A DNA stretch of 64,000 nt from assembly GCF_029338315.1 (NCBI RefSeq), contig NZ_CP119794.1, forward strand, positions 3,438,487 through 3,502,486, given 5' to 3'. Shown one piece after another: positions 9,044-17,140 of the stretch. The stretch is from Haloarcula regularis. GTDB lineage: Archaea > Halobacteriota > Halobacteria > Halobacteriales > Haloarculaceae. Positions within the stretch are counted from its first letter, which is position 1. Every line of letters begins with the position of its first letter. The notes below the pieces were generated by a model. The model searched no databases and had not been told where the DNA came from. It saw nothing but the letters and a program-made list of their open reading frames with translations. The position numbers were made by a program, and so were the translations under genes.

Positions 9044-9769
9044 ATGACTCGGAAACGTGCCGGCCTGGTCGCGCTGTTCGGCGTGGCGTTACTCGCGCTC
9101 GCCGTCGAACCGGCCGCCGCGCAGACAGCGGACTCGACGACGGAGAGTCTCATCTGGGGCCTGAACCAGAACCTGCTCTACGTCGCGATTCCCATCACGG
9201 TACTCGTCGAAGGGATTCTCATCTACACCGTCTGGCGGTTCCGGAACAAGGAAGAAGCGCTCCCGACCATGGAGAACCGCCGCTTGGAGATCACCTGGAC
9301 AATCGCGACGGCCATCATCCTGCTGTTCGTCGGCGTCGCCTCCTACCAGGTGATGGCGAGTCCCTACGTGACGGCGTCGGCCGGTGACAGCGCCGAACTG
9401 GCTGACCAGAACCCCGAACGCATCGAAGTCGTCGCCCAGCGCTACGGCTGGACGTTCAACTACGGTCAGACGGACGTCTCGACGCAGGGCACCCTGCGCA
9501 TCCCGGCCGACCAGGAGGTGGTCCTGCGGATAACCTCGACCGACTGGCTCCACGCCTTCCACGTCCCGGGCCTGGGCCTGAAGTCCGACGCCTTCCCCGG
9601 CCAGCACAACCGCATCCGGACGGTCGCCAACAACCCCGGCACGTACCAGCTCTACTGCGCGGAGTACTGTGGCTCCGGCCACTCCCAGATGCTGGGCACC
9701 GTCGAGGTGCTGCCCCAGGACGAGTACGACCAGTGGCTCCAGAGCCAGCAAAACGAGACCGCGAACTGA
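9044..9769 (+). CDS. coxB: Cytochrome c oxidase subunit II
   Basis: Copper-A subunit of a heme-copper terminal oxidase, anchored in the membrane with the cupredoxin domain outside. The 241-residue product has a signal segment (about 5-25), two membrane helices (about 44-65 and 85-105), then the CuA domain with the histidine in WLHAFHVPG and the cluster CAEYCGSGHSQM near residue 205, giving Cys, Glu, Cys, His and Met ligands. The neighbouring genes for heme O synthase and assembly proteins agree. Subunit I is not in the window. Confidence 0.95.
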   Translation: MTRKRAGLVALFGVALLALAVEPAAAQTADSTTESLIWGLNQNLLYVAIPITVLVEGILIYTVWRFRNKEEALPTMENRRLEITWTIATAIILLFVGVASYQVMASPYVTASAGDSAELADQNPERIEVVAQRYGWTFNYGQTDVSTQGTLRIPADQEVVLRITSTDWLHAFHVPGLGLKSDAFPGQHNRIRTVANNPGTYQLYCAEYCGSGHSQMLGTVEVLPQDEYDQWLQSQQNETAN

Positions 9770-9814
9770 GTCTCCCGGCCAAACCGTTTCCTCGGTCCCG
9801 TCCCTGATAGGGGT

Positions 9815-10249
9815 ATGGAGTTCTACGACGACCTCGCGGTCGGTGACACGGCGTCTTTCGGCACCTACCAGGTCACGCGCGACGAGATCGTCTCCTTCGC
9901 CCGGCAGTACGATCCCCAGCCGTTCCACACCGACGAGGCCGCCGCCGCGTCCTCGATGTTCGGCGGGCTGGTCGCCAGCGGATGGCATACGGGCGCGATG
10001 ACGATGCGCCTGCTCGTCGATAACTACCTCTCCGGGTCCGGGGCGCTGGGCGCCTTGGGCGTCGACGATCTCCGGTGGCCCACCCCGGTCGAACCGGGCG
10101 ACGAGCTCTCGGTGCGTGTCGAGATCCTCGAGAAAGATGTCTGGGACGAGACCAGAGGGCGCGTCGCCACCGAGATCACGACGACGAACGACGACGGGGC
10201 CGTCGTCCTCTCGATGGTCGCACAGGTCCTGTGGCGCCGCCGAGACTAA
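9815..10249 (+). CDS. MaoC-like hot-dog dehydratase
   Basis: A 144-residue hot-dog fold protein. The hydratase-2 signature region QPFHTDEAAAASSMFGG followed by LVASGWHT (about residues 35-60) supplies the expected Asp and His. MaoC enzymes hydrate enoyl-CoA or related thioesters; the substrate here is unknown. The stop at 10247-10249 abuts the stop of the convergent CAP-domain gene. Confidence 0.86.
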   Translation: MEFYDDLAVGDTASFGTYQVTRDEIVSFARQYDPQPFHTDEAAAASSMFGGLVASGWHTGAMTMRLLVDNYLSGSGALGALGVDDLRWPTPVEPGDELSVRVEILEKDVWDETRGRVATEITTTNDDGAVVLSMVAQVLWRRRD

Positions 10250-11020
10250 TCAGCCACAGACGTTCGCAGACGCGTACACCTCGCCGGTGTTGGCGATGGT
10301 GGCGCCGACGCCGAGGCGTTCGATGCCCGGGAGCAGGAGCCGGTCGCGATAGATGTTCGAGGCCATCCAGTCGTCGACGATGGCCCTGGCCACCGCGCGG
10401 TCGTCCTCGAGGAACCGCTCCTCGCCGTCGACCGTGTAGGTCTGGCCGGCCACGACTCTCCCGACGGCCTCGAACTGGTTGCGTTCGGGGTTGTCGGGCT
10501 TGACGACGTAGCTGCCACGCTCGGACTTGTAGACGCAGGTATCATAGATGTCGTGTTTCCGGTACCGGTCGGCGCTCGAGACGCCGTCGATCTCGTGCAC
10601 GGCACGACCCTCGGTCGCCATGCCAGCGCTGTGGTCGAGCGCGAGGTCGTCGAGCTCCTTGGACGTCGTCCCGGTGAGCTCGAGCGGCTCGAGGCCTTTC
10701 GCCTGTCGCTCTTCGTTGATGAACTGTTCGATGTGCTCTGCGACGTTGTCGCCGTTGAACTCCCACGGTGGGATGGGCGTTCGCTCCGTCTCGGTCTCGG
10801 TCGCATCCGGTTCGTCGTCCGCGGTCGGCGTCTCGGTCGCCGCCGCGCCATCGTCGCCGTCGTTACCCGTCGGTGTCTGCGTCGGTTCTTCGGGCGCGCC
10901 GCCGTCACTCATTGCCGGCGCTGGCCCGTCGCCACCGATCTGCATGCCGATGAGGGTGCCGACACCGACCGCAGAGAGCAGCACGATTATCCCGACCAGG
11001 ATGATACCCTTGTTGACCAT
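10250..11020 (-). CDS. Membrane-anchored CAP/SCP-domain protein
   Basis: A 256-residue extracellular protein. Residues 5-27 (GIILVGIIVLLSAVGVGTLI) form a signal anchor, 30-85 is a Thr/Asp/Pro-rich halophilic linker and the remainder is a CAP (cysteine-rich secretory/PR-1) domain: FINEERQAKGLEPLEL, the helix containing DHSAGMA, and the C-terminal IERLGVGATIANTGEVYA. In this family a His/Glu pair lines the groove; here H and E occur in AVHEIDG. Function in archaea is unknown. The C-terminal VCG could pair with the Cys in YDTCVYK. Confidence 0.8.
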   Translation of the reverse strand: MVNKGIILVGIIVLLSAVGVGTLIGMQIGGDGPAPAMSDGGAPEEPTQTPTGNDGDDGAAATETPTADDEPDATETETERTPIPPWEFNGDNVAEHIEQFINEERQAKGLEPLELTGTTSKELDDLALDHSAGMATEGRAVHEIDGVSSADRYRKHDIYDTCVYKSERGSYVVKPDNPERNQFEAVGRVVAGQTYTVDGEERFLEDDRAVARAIVDDWMASNIYRDRLLLPGIERLGVGATIANTGEVYASANVCG

Positions 11021-11158
11021 CTCGCAACCGGGTAGACGACGCGAGTATGTAAGTGTAAGGTCGCTTCTACCGGAGTAATACCGTCCTACCTAAGGGTCGG
11101 TTCGGCGACAACGTGTCGGTTCGGAAAGGCACATAAGGATACGGAGGCGACGGTCTGT

Positions 11159-11437
11159 ATGGTCGACAACGTCATCTGGCCGGCGGCGCTCGACGCCGGG
11201 GCCACCCGCAGCGAGGGGCGACGCGTCCCACTGGACCTCGCGGTGGAGGACCCCACCGTCGACGAGATCGCGAAGGCGGTCCAGCAGGTCGGGTACGACT
11301 CGGTCATCGAACGGGACAAGACGTACCCGCGCGAGTACGAACAGCGGGGCCGGGTGCTGGTGAAGAACGCCGACGACGCGAGCAAGAGCGACCTGCTCGG
11401 TGCCGTGGCGGCGTACCTCCAGGTCCTGCGCGAATGA
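11159..11437 (+). CDS. srp19: Signal recognition particle 19 kDa subunit
   Basis: A 92-residue SRP19 protein that binds 7S RNA and promotes SRP54 assembly. [20 protein letters not shown] at the start is the conserved RNA-binding segment, and [17 protein letters not shown] matches the family core. The stop overlaps the start of the Gar1 gene by ATGA (11434-11437), so the two genes for RNP proteins are coupled. Confidence 0.95.
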   Translation: MVDNVIWPAALDAGATRSEGRRVPLDLAVEDPTVDEIAKAVQQVGYDSVIERDKTYPREYEQRGRVLVKNADDASKSDLLGAVAAYLQVLRE

Positions 11438-11660
11438 GACGCGTCGGGGCCGTCGTCCGGACCGCACAGGGCCTGGCCGTCGTCCGGGCCCCGACGAGAC
11501 CTACGCGGACGTCGGGACGGCCGTCGTCGACGAGGACCTGCGCACGGTCGGCACCGTCGTCGACGTCTTCGGCCCGGTCGACCGCCCCTACCTCGCGGTC
11601 GACCCGTCGGACGCGGTACACCTGCCGGGCCTGCTCGGACAGACGCTGTACGCCCGCTGA
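11434..11660 (+). pseudogene. gar1: H/ACA ribonucleoprotein Gar1, frameshifted
   Basis: Gar1 is the beta-barrel protein of the H/ACA pseudouridylation complex. The first 19 residues ([19 protein letters not shown]) read from ATG 11434; the remainder (DETYADVGTAVVDEDL through GQTLYAR) reads in another frame. One C missing from the run 11489-11492 explains the break: 227 bases are observed and 228 would give a 75-residue protein of normal length for archaeal Gar1. Context with SRP19 is the standard haloarchaeal arrangement. Confidence 0.85.
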
Positions 11661-11706
11661 GTCGAGGCTTCGAAACCCTGAAACCGACGCTCGCCGACCG
11701 TCCGGT

Positions 11707-12753
11707 ATGGACACGCGCTGGCGAGTGATCGCCGCGAGCGGACTCATCGCACTCATCTTCCTGGTCGTCCAGCTGGGGGCGCTGGCACTGGTCGAGCCCT
11801 TCCAGTCGGCGGGCTACCAGGCCGTCGAGGACCCGTCCGATCCGACCAACAGCATCGCCTACGTCTTCGCCATCCTCGTCGCGACGGCGGTGATGCTGGC
11901 GGCGTTCAAGTTCAACGTCGACCAGCTCATCCGCGCGATCGTCGTCTTCTCGGGCGCCTGGCTCTCGCTGTTCGTCTTCCGGGTCGTGGTCCCCCCTGTC
12001 GTGACCGTCGGCGGGTTCAACGTCGTCGCCTGGGGCCTCGCGGCCCTCGTCGCGGCGGGCCTGCTGGTCTATCCGGAGTGGTACGTCATCGACGCCACCG
12101 GGGCGGTGATGGGCGCGGCGGCCGCGGGCCTGTTCGGCATCAGCTTCGGCATCCTCCCCGCACTCGTGCTGTTGACCGTCCTGGCCGTCTACGACGCCAT
12201 CAGCGTCTACGGGACCGAGCACATGCTGACGCTGGCCTCGGGCGTGATGGACCTGCGCGTCCCCGTGGTGCTGGTGATTCCCCTCTCGCTCTCGTACTCG
12301 TTCCTCGACGCCGAGACGCCCACGCCAGGCGCGGAGGACGATGCGGACGGGCCCGACGGCGACACCACCGCATCCGACGCGCCCCTCACCGATGGCGAGG
12401 GCGACTCGGGGCCCGCCGAGGACCAGCCCGACGCGAGTCCCGGCGGCCCGCTGGACAGGGACGCGCTCTTTATCGGCCTCGGCGACGCCGTCATCCCGTC
12501 GGTGCTGGTCGCCAGCTCGGCGTTCTTCGCGCCGGCGGGCATCGCCACCGTCCTCGGCGTCCCTCTACCGACCGTGACCGCGATGGTCGGCACGTTCGCC
12601 GGCCTCGCGGTCCTCCTCTGGATGGTTCTCAAGGGCCGGGCCCACGCCGGGCTCCCGCTGTTGAACGGCGGGACCATCGCGGGGTACCTCCTCGGTGCGC
12701 TCGCGGCGGGCATCACGCTGGTCGACGCGCTGGGCCTCGCGCCGTACCTGTGA
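11707..12753 (+). CDS. Presenilin / signal-peptide-peptidase family intramembrane protease
   Basis: A 348-residue, nine-helix aspartyl protease of the archaeal presenilin homologue (PSH) group, which cleaves within membrane helices. The two catalytic motifs are present: YD in VLAVYDAISVYGTEHM (about residue 165) and GxGD in FIGLGDAV (about 257). The PAL-type motif is GLPLLN near residue 320. Between the catalytic helices lies an acidic loop of about 50 residues, a halophilic elaboration. ATG 11707 is chosen because it immediately precedes the first membrane helix. Substrates are unknown. Confidence 0.9.
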   Translation: MDTRWRVIAASGLIALIFLVVQLGALALVEPFQSAGYQAVEDPSDPTNSIAYVFAILVATAVMLAAFKFNVDQLIRAIVVFSGAWLSLFVFRVVVPPVVTVGGFNVVAWGLAALVAAGLLVYPEWYVIDATGAVMGAAAAGLFGISFGILPALVLLTVLAVYDAISVYGTEHMLTLASGVMDLRVPVVLVIPLSLSYSFLDAETPTPGAEDDADGPDGDTTASDAPLTDGEGDSGPAEDQPDASPGGPLDRDALFIGLGDAVIPSVLVASSAFFAPAGIATVLGVPLPTVTAMVGTFAGLAVLLWMVLKGRAHAGLPLLNGGTIAGYLLGALAAGITLVDALGLAPYL

Positions 12754-12760
12754 GGCCTGG

Positions 12761-13766
12761 TTATCGGCCAGTGAGCGCCTCGCTCGCGGGCGAACTCGAT
12801 CTCCTCGCCCAGGCCCGCCTCCCGCGCGCGGTCGTAGAGCAACTTCCCGGCTGCCACCGTCTCGATTGCCGTCCCGCCCGAGTCGAAGACGGTCACGTCG
12901 TCGCGTGACTCCCGCCCCTGGGCCGAGCCGGCGACGACCTCGCCGAGTTCGGCGTGGACGTGGTCCTCGTCGATATCACCTGCTTCGAGGGCCGCGATGA
13001 ACGACCCGGCGTCCCGCGTGACCCGGGCCCGGAGGTCCGGGACGTACGTCGCCCGCGCGATCGTCTCGGCGTCGAGCTCGCGCTTCTCCGGGTGATACTG
13101 TCCCATCGCCGTGACGTGCGCGCCGTCCTCGAGGACCGACCCGTCGAAGACGGGTTCGCTGGCCGTGGTCGCGGTGACGACCACGTCGGCCCCCTCGACG
13201 GCGGCGGCGGAGGACGCCACCGCCGCTACCGTCGGGTCGAGCTCCTCGTTCAGCTCCGCGGCGAACGCCTGGCGGTGCTCGGGAGTCGGCGAATACACCT
13301 CGACCCGGTCGAAGTCCCGCACCGTGACGGCCGCGCGGACCTGGCCCCGGGCCTGGGCGCCGCTGCCGATGACCGCGAGGTCCGTGGCGTCCGCACGAGC
13401 GAGCGCGTCGATACCGACCGCGCCGACCGCGCCCGTCTTGAAGGGGTTCATGCTCGCCCCGTCGAGGAGGGCCAGCGGCGCGCCCGACTCGGCGTCGAAT
13501 ATCGGAAGGGCGAAGTGAGCGTCCTGGGCCCCGAAGCCCGCTGCGTAGGTGTATCCACCCATCGCGCCCGTCTCCGGGAGAATCGCGAGGTAGCCCGTCA
13601 GCATGCCTCCGGGGTCCTCGTTGAACAGCGTCGTGCGTGGCTCTGCCGGGGCGCCCTCGCCCCGCTCGTGGTATCCCTCACGGACCGCGTCGACGTACTC
13701 GGCGGGCGTCCCCAGGTCGGCGACGTCGTCGCTCGTGAGAAACAGCGCGGTCGAATCAGCTGTCAT
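12761..13766 (-). pseudogene. Ornithine cyclodeaminase / mu-crystallin family protein, frameshifted at the C-terminus
   Basis: NAD(P)-dependent enzyme of the ornithine cyclodeaminase, alanine dehydrogenase and ketimine reductase family. It starts MTADSTALFLTSDDV and contains the substrate-binding KTGAVGAVGIDALA and Rossmann motif LAVIGSGAQARGQ (about 125-137). The reading frame would run past the expected end with no stop; near 12774-12782 a one-base shift instead leads to ALTGR and a stop at 12761, a normal C-terminus. The length of 1006 bases is one over a multiple of three, so one surplus base is likely. The exact substrate cannot be read from sequence. Confidence 0.85.
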
Positions 13767-13878
13767 GTGTCGGTGTTTGCCCGACCGGGCCTTAACCCAT
13801 GTGGCGGGGTAGAGGGGAGCTGATTCTCGAGCAATCGCTCGAGACTGAAAAAGAACGAACGCTGACGGGTTCAGCGAC

Positions 13879-14097
13879 TCAGTCGGCGGTCTGGAGCGGC
13901 TCGGCCTGCGACGTGTCGGTCGGCGTCGGGTCGACGGGGGCGCGGACGAACATCGCGTGACCGATGAGGCCGACGGCGACGACTGACGCCAGCGGAATCG
14001 CGGTCGTGAGTTCGAAGCCGGCGAGCGTGAGCCCACCAGTGATTCCTGCCATCGCGAGCGGGATGAGGCCGAGGACAATGTCGTAGTAACCCGTCAT
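13879..14097 (-). CDS. Small two-to-three-helix membrane protein, unknown function
   Basis: A 72-residue protein: MTGYYDIVLGLIPLAMAGI, then hydrophobic segments to about residue 52 and a short acidic tail. I recognise no characterised family; small proteins of this form are common in haloarchaea. The AT-rich gap on its 5' side includes a TATA-like box around 14125-14135, about 33 nt from the ATG. Confidence 0.65.
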   Translation of the reverse strand: MTGYYDIVLGLIPLAMAGITGGLTLAGFELTTAIPLASVVAVGLIGHAMFVRAPVDPTPTDTSQAEPLQTAD

Positions 14098-14586
14098 AAG
14101 TACAATTATTCGTATGAACTATGAGTACATAAGTGTTTCCCGTAGCCAACAGATAATATTCTCAGTAGGTACTATGTAGTTACTATATAGCCCAGAGAAA
14201 ACCAACCGATAACTTATGCATCGCTTCGGTGCGGAAAGTGCCGGTAACGGACTCCTAACGTTTATATTGGGCCGAGTGAGTGACAGTACCGGACCCAAAG
14301 AGCGAACTCGCGCGCAGTGTTGTTCGCGTTCTGTCCAGTCGTCGAACTAATGGACTTTCGAGGCGGGCTCCAGTACCCGCGGGGCATAACACATCGACGC
14401 GTGAAAACAGCCCCTCCAGCAGCGGTTCGAAGGCGAGGGGGACGTCGCTCGGTTCGATCGCGGCCCGACTTGCCACTCGTCTCGGGAGCCGATTTTTCCC
14501 GCTGATAATCGGGAAGGAGCGCTTATTATGTGAGACAGGATACCACGATATGGAGGGAATGCGGCGCGGGACCTGCCCCAGCATCA
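14098..14586. other. Gene-free interval with two TATA-like boxes
   Basis: About 490 bases without a convincing protein gene. The first part (to 14270) is AT-rich and contains CTATATAG near 14183 and TTTATATT at 14261-14268, both facing right. The second part (14280-14540) is GC-rich and has several inverted repeats, for example TTCCCG/CGGGAA around 14496-14515. Open frames here are arginine-rich and unlike haloarchaeal proteins. The interval may hold a long 5' leader for the small gene at 14587 or an RNA gene; I cannot identify one. Confidence 0.4.
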
Positions 14587-14751
14587 ATGAGCACCAACGC
14601 TACGGACGAAACCGCCGACGTCGCGGGAAACGAGAAGACGCGATACGCAGAGTTGCGCATCGGAGACGACGAGTTCGTCATCTACGATCGGGAGAACCAC
14701 CAGGCGTGGATCCAGTCCTCGAAGACAGTCTCGGTACACGACCTTCGGTAG
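14587..14751 (+). CDS. Small conserved haloarchaeal protein (54 aa)
   Basis: A 54-residue acidic protein, MSTNATDETADVAGNEK followed by YAELRIGDDEFVIYDRENH and an ending VSVHDLR. The pattern matches a family of tiny haloarchaeal proteins of unknown function (I believe DUF7331, from memory). Codon third positions are GC-rich and acidic residues dominate, supporting translation. Confidence 0.65.
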   Translation: MSTNATDETADVAGNEKTRYAELRIGDDEFVIYDRENHQAWIQSSKTVSVHDLR

Positions 14752-14837
14752 GCGCGTCATCCCCGGCGTGGGGTCGGACCCCGGCGACAGCGGCCGCCGC
14801 CGATGTCGCGTGTGACACCTCCGGAGCCTCCTTTTGC

Positions 14838-15257
14838 CTACTCTGCCAGTACCAGCGTCGCGATCAGGCGCCACCCCACGAGGAGCACACCCCCGACGAA
14901 CGTCGAGACGAGCGCGAACGTGAGTGCGGCGTCGCCGTGGAACACGGCGGTCGCTCGGAGCAGCTGAGCGACGACCACGGCGAGGACCCACCCGCCGAAC
15001 GTGGTCGCGAGTGTCCGTCCGAGCGAGCTGCGTGACGGGGCGGCGTACAACCCGCCCGCGACGGCGACGAGTCCCCACCCGATGAGAAACGGGGCCAGCG
15101 TTCCGCCGACCCGACCGGGGTTTGCCAGCGGGTCGATGCCGTGTGAGTACTCGCCGGCGACGACGAAGATCAGGAGCGCGAGCACGTCCCCGAGCGCGAG
15201 CACGGCGGTCCTAGACGACAGTTCGACTCGGCCGCTCTCGACCGTCGAGACGCTCAT
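14838..15257 (-). CDS. DUF3054 family membrane protein
   Basis: A 139-residue protein with four predicted membrane helices: about 18-36, 50-72, 80-102 and 112-134. The motif GEYSHGIDPLANPG after the first helix and the GWGLVAVAGGLYAAP segment are typical of DUF3054, a family of unknown function in actinobacteria and haloarchaea. Confidence 0.82.
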   Translation of the reverse strand: MSVSTVESGRVELSSRTAVLALGDVLALLIFVVAGEYSHGIDPLANPGRVGGTLAPFLIGWGLVAVAGGLYAAPSRSSLGRTLATTFGGWVLAVVVAQLLRATAVFHGDAALTFALVSTFVGGVLLVGWRLIATLVLAE

Positions 15258-15293
15258 ACCCGCCGTTGGGGGCGGCGGTACTTTGCTCTCCCG

Positions 15294-15857
15294 CTATCGA
15301 CGGCCGGCGACCGTGTAGGCGAACCCGCGCTCGACGACCGCCGGAGTCAGTCCGGCGGCGCTCATCGCAGCGGTCAGGTCTGACGGCGTGTAGAACGCCG
15401 AGTCGAACCCGACGAGCCGCTCGGCGGCGACCAGGCCCCGGCCGCGTACCGTGGTCGGGTCGAACTCCCTGACGACGAGGACACCACCGGGCCGTAGAAC
15501 CCGGGCCGCCTCCGCGAACACCGCGTCCACGTCGCGGATGTGGTGAAGCGCGTCGACGACGAAGACGGCGTCGACGGCTGCCGTGCGAACCGGCAACCGC
15601 GTGGCGTCGCCGACGACGCCAGCGACGCCGTTCTCGCGCGCCCGGGCGATCATCCCCGGCGCGGCGTCGACCACCGTCCGCTCGGGGACGTCGAGTCGCC
15701 GGACGGCCCGTCCCGGGCCCCCGCCGACGTCCAGCGCGCGCACTATCTCTCGGTCGGCGACGGCCAGCCCCGCCCGGAGCTTGCTCACGCGGGCGCGGGG
15801 CATCACCAGGTCGTAGGCGCGCGCGAACCGGTCGAACCGGTCGACGTCGGCGTGCAT
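15294..15857 (-). CDS. Class I SAM-dependent methyltransferase
   Basis: A 187-residue UbiE/COQ5-like methyltransferase. Motif I is ALDVGGGPGRAVRRL (about 42-56), the acidic motif II is VVDAAPGMIARA, and motif IV is VDAVFVVDALHHIRDVD followed by RVLRPGGVLVVREF. The start ATG 15857 gives MHADVDRFDRFARAYD. The substrate is unknown. The hydrophobic N-terminal additions in longer open frames are not used. Confidence 0.88.
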   Translation of the reverse strand: MHADVDRFDRFARAYDLVMPRARVSKLRAGLAVADREIVRALDVGGGPGRAVRRLDVPERTVVDAAPGMIARARENGVAGVVGDATRLPVRTAAVDAVFVVDALHHIRDVDAVFAEAARVLRPGGVLVVREFDPTTVRGRGLVAAERLVGFDSAFYTPSDLTAAMSAAGLTPAVVERGFAYTVAGRR

Positions 15858-15997
15858 ACCCCCTCGTTCGCGACCCAGGTATTTACACGCCCGTTCCCCG
15901 ACGGCGCTGGCCGCGGTCACGGTGGGGTGGCGGCCGACCCGTGTGCCCGCCCAGCAGGTCCATACCTGGTCGGCCCGTAGTGTCCGCCGACCGTCAC

Positions 15998-16150
15998 ATG
16001 ATTCCACCACTCGCCCGCCGTTGTCCCGCGTGTGGCCACTGGACCTGGAGCCGGCGGTTCGCCGCGGTTCCGGACGCAGAACCGCGACGTGTGGAGTGCC
16101 CCGCCTGTGGGCACCACTTCCAGGTGCCCGACGACCCACGAGTGCTCTGA
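15998..16150 (+). CDS. Small zinc-ribbon protein (50 aa)
   Basis: A 50-residue protein starting at ATG 15998 with two CPxCGH knuckles: CPACGHWTW near residue 9 and CPACGHHF near residue 36, which together make one four-Cys zinc site. Such micro-proteins are abundant in haloarchaea and of mostly unknown role. A candidate terminator follows. Confidence 0.7.
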   Translation: MIPPLARRCPACGHWTWSRRFAAVPDAEPRRVECPACGHHFQVPDDPRVL

Positions 16151-16154
16151 GCGG

Positions 16155-16196
16155 CGACGGATACCGTCGGCTGCCGTTCGCCCTGCCGGTTTTTTT
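16155..16196 (+). terminator. Hairpin followed by T7 tract
   Basis: CGACGG (16155-16160) and CCGTCG (16164-16169) form a six-pair stem with a three-base loop, and a run of seven T follows at 16190-16196. Poly-T tracts end transcription in archaea. It lies just after the zinc-ribbon gene. Confidence 0.5.
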
Positions 16197-16221
16197 GTCC
16201 CTCGGATTTGATGGTCGTCCC

Positions 16222-16425
16222 ATGAGCGAGGACGGGACCAGAGTCGAGGCCTCCGCGGACCACGACCTGACTATCATCGGCGCCACTCGCGAGGGCCTGC
16301 TCCAGCAGATCGTCTTCGGGACCATTCCCGATACGGTCGGGCGCAACGCCGAGGGCACCGTCATCATGGCGAAACGGAACCTCGGTATCACCTCGTCCAT
16401 CCGTCGCCTGTTCTCCCGGGTGTGA
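16222..16425 (+). CDS. Stand-alone C-terminal piece of a universal stress protein domain
   Basis: A 67-residue protein whose core, HDLTIIGATREGLLQQIVFG then TVIMAKRNLGITSSI, is the last part of the UspA-like domain found at the C-terminus of haloarchaeal amino-acid transporters. The N-terminal nucleotide-binding half and the transporter are absent here. It has a proper ATG, halophilic composition and its own stop. It may be a remnant of a lost transporter gene or a retained small protein; I cannot tell. Confidence 0.6.
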   Translation: MSEDGTRVEASADHDLTIIGATREGLLQQIVFGTIPDTVGRNAEGTVIMAKRNLGITSSIRRLFSRV

Positions 16426-16470
16426 CCGACCGCTCCAAACGTACTTCTCCCCGGGCGGCGACGCCCGGGT

Positions 16471-16987
16471 ATGGAGTTCGCCCTGCTGGGCTGGCCCGAG
16501 GACGGCCACCGACTCCGGCTCGACCACGAGCACTTCGCCTACGCCGGGAAGTTCGTGATGACCGCGACGGGGAAGGCCGTCGTCGGGGACGACGGCGTCG
16601 TCGCGGCGGCCGCCTTCGACGCCGACCGGACCGACCCGGACACTCTCTGTATTCGCTACGTCACGGTTAGGGACGACAGGCGGGGCGAGGGCATCGGGAG
16701 CGATCTGCTCCGCTTCGTCAGGGAGCAGGCTGCAGACCGGGTACGAGCGGGTCACCATCGGCGTCAACAATCCGTTCTCGTACCAGGCCGCCTACAAGGC
16801 GGGGCTCGCGTACACCGGCACCGAACAGGGCCTGGGCGAACTCGAACTCGAATGGCCGGGCGACCGGAGCAGGGAGCGGTATCAGGCGGGGCTCGACGTG
16901 TTCCGCGAGCGTGACCTCTCGGATGTGGAGGAATCGTTCCTGCGCGCACACGAGGGGACCGCCCCGCCCAGCGACGAAGCGGAGTGA
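16471..16987 (+). pseudogene. GNAT family N-acetyltransferase, frameshifted
   Basis: An acetyl-CoA-dependent acyltransferase of the GNAT fold. The first half from ATG 16471 has the acetyl-CoA loop VTVRDDRRGEGIGSDLLRF. After about 16728 the protein continues in another frame with LQTGYERVTIGVNNPFSYQ and YKAGLAYTG, the classical C-terminal GNAT strand and helix. The length of 517 bases is one over a multiple of three; one surplus base at 16726-16731 restores about 171 residues. The target molecule is unknown. Confidence 0.8.
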
Positions 16988-17017
16988 CGCCGTTCCGGTC
17001 CGAGACGCCTCACTTCG
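16988..17017. repeat. 30-bp direct repeat, copy 1
   Basis: CGCCGTTCCGGTCCGAGACG and the following CCTCACTTCG recur identically at 17057-17086. The copy begins one base after the GNAT stop codon. Confidence 0.85.
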
Positions 17018-17056
17018 CACTAGCATCCCGCACCGCCCTCCACGGCTCCCGCCGGT

Positions 17057-17097
17057 CGCCGTTCCGGTCCGAGACGCCTCACTTCGTTCGGCGTCTC
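17057..17097. repeat. 30-bp direct repeat, copy 2, with adjoining hairpin
   Basis: The second copy (17057-17086) is extended into a stem: GAGACGCC (17071-17078) pairs with GGCGTCTC (17090-17097) around an 11-base loop. It lies about 45 nt before the FEN1 start. It could be a transcription-end hairpin for the preceding gene or a mobile short palindrome. Confidence 0.75.
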
Positions 17098-17140
17098 GCT
17101 ACCCGGGAGCTTCAAACCCATGTCGACCCAACGTCCGTCG

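Noticed and set aside
14280..15035. A 251-codon frame that begins near a TATA-like box
   Set aside because: It crosses the conserved small gene at 14587 in another frame and the DUF3054 gene in antisense, and is Arg/Ser-rich.
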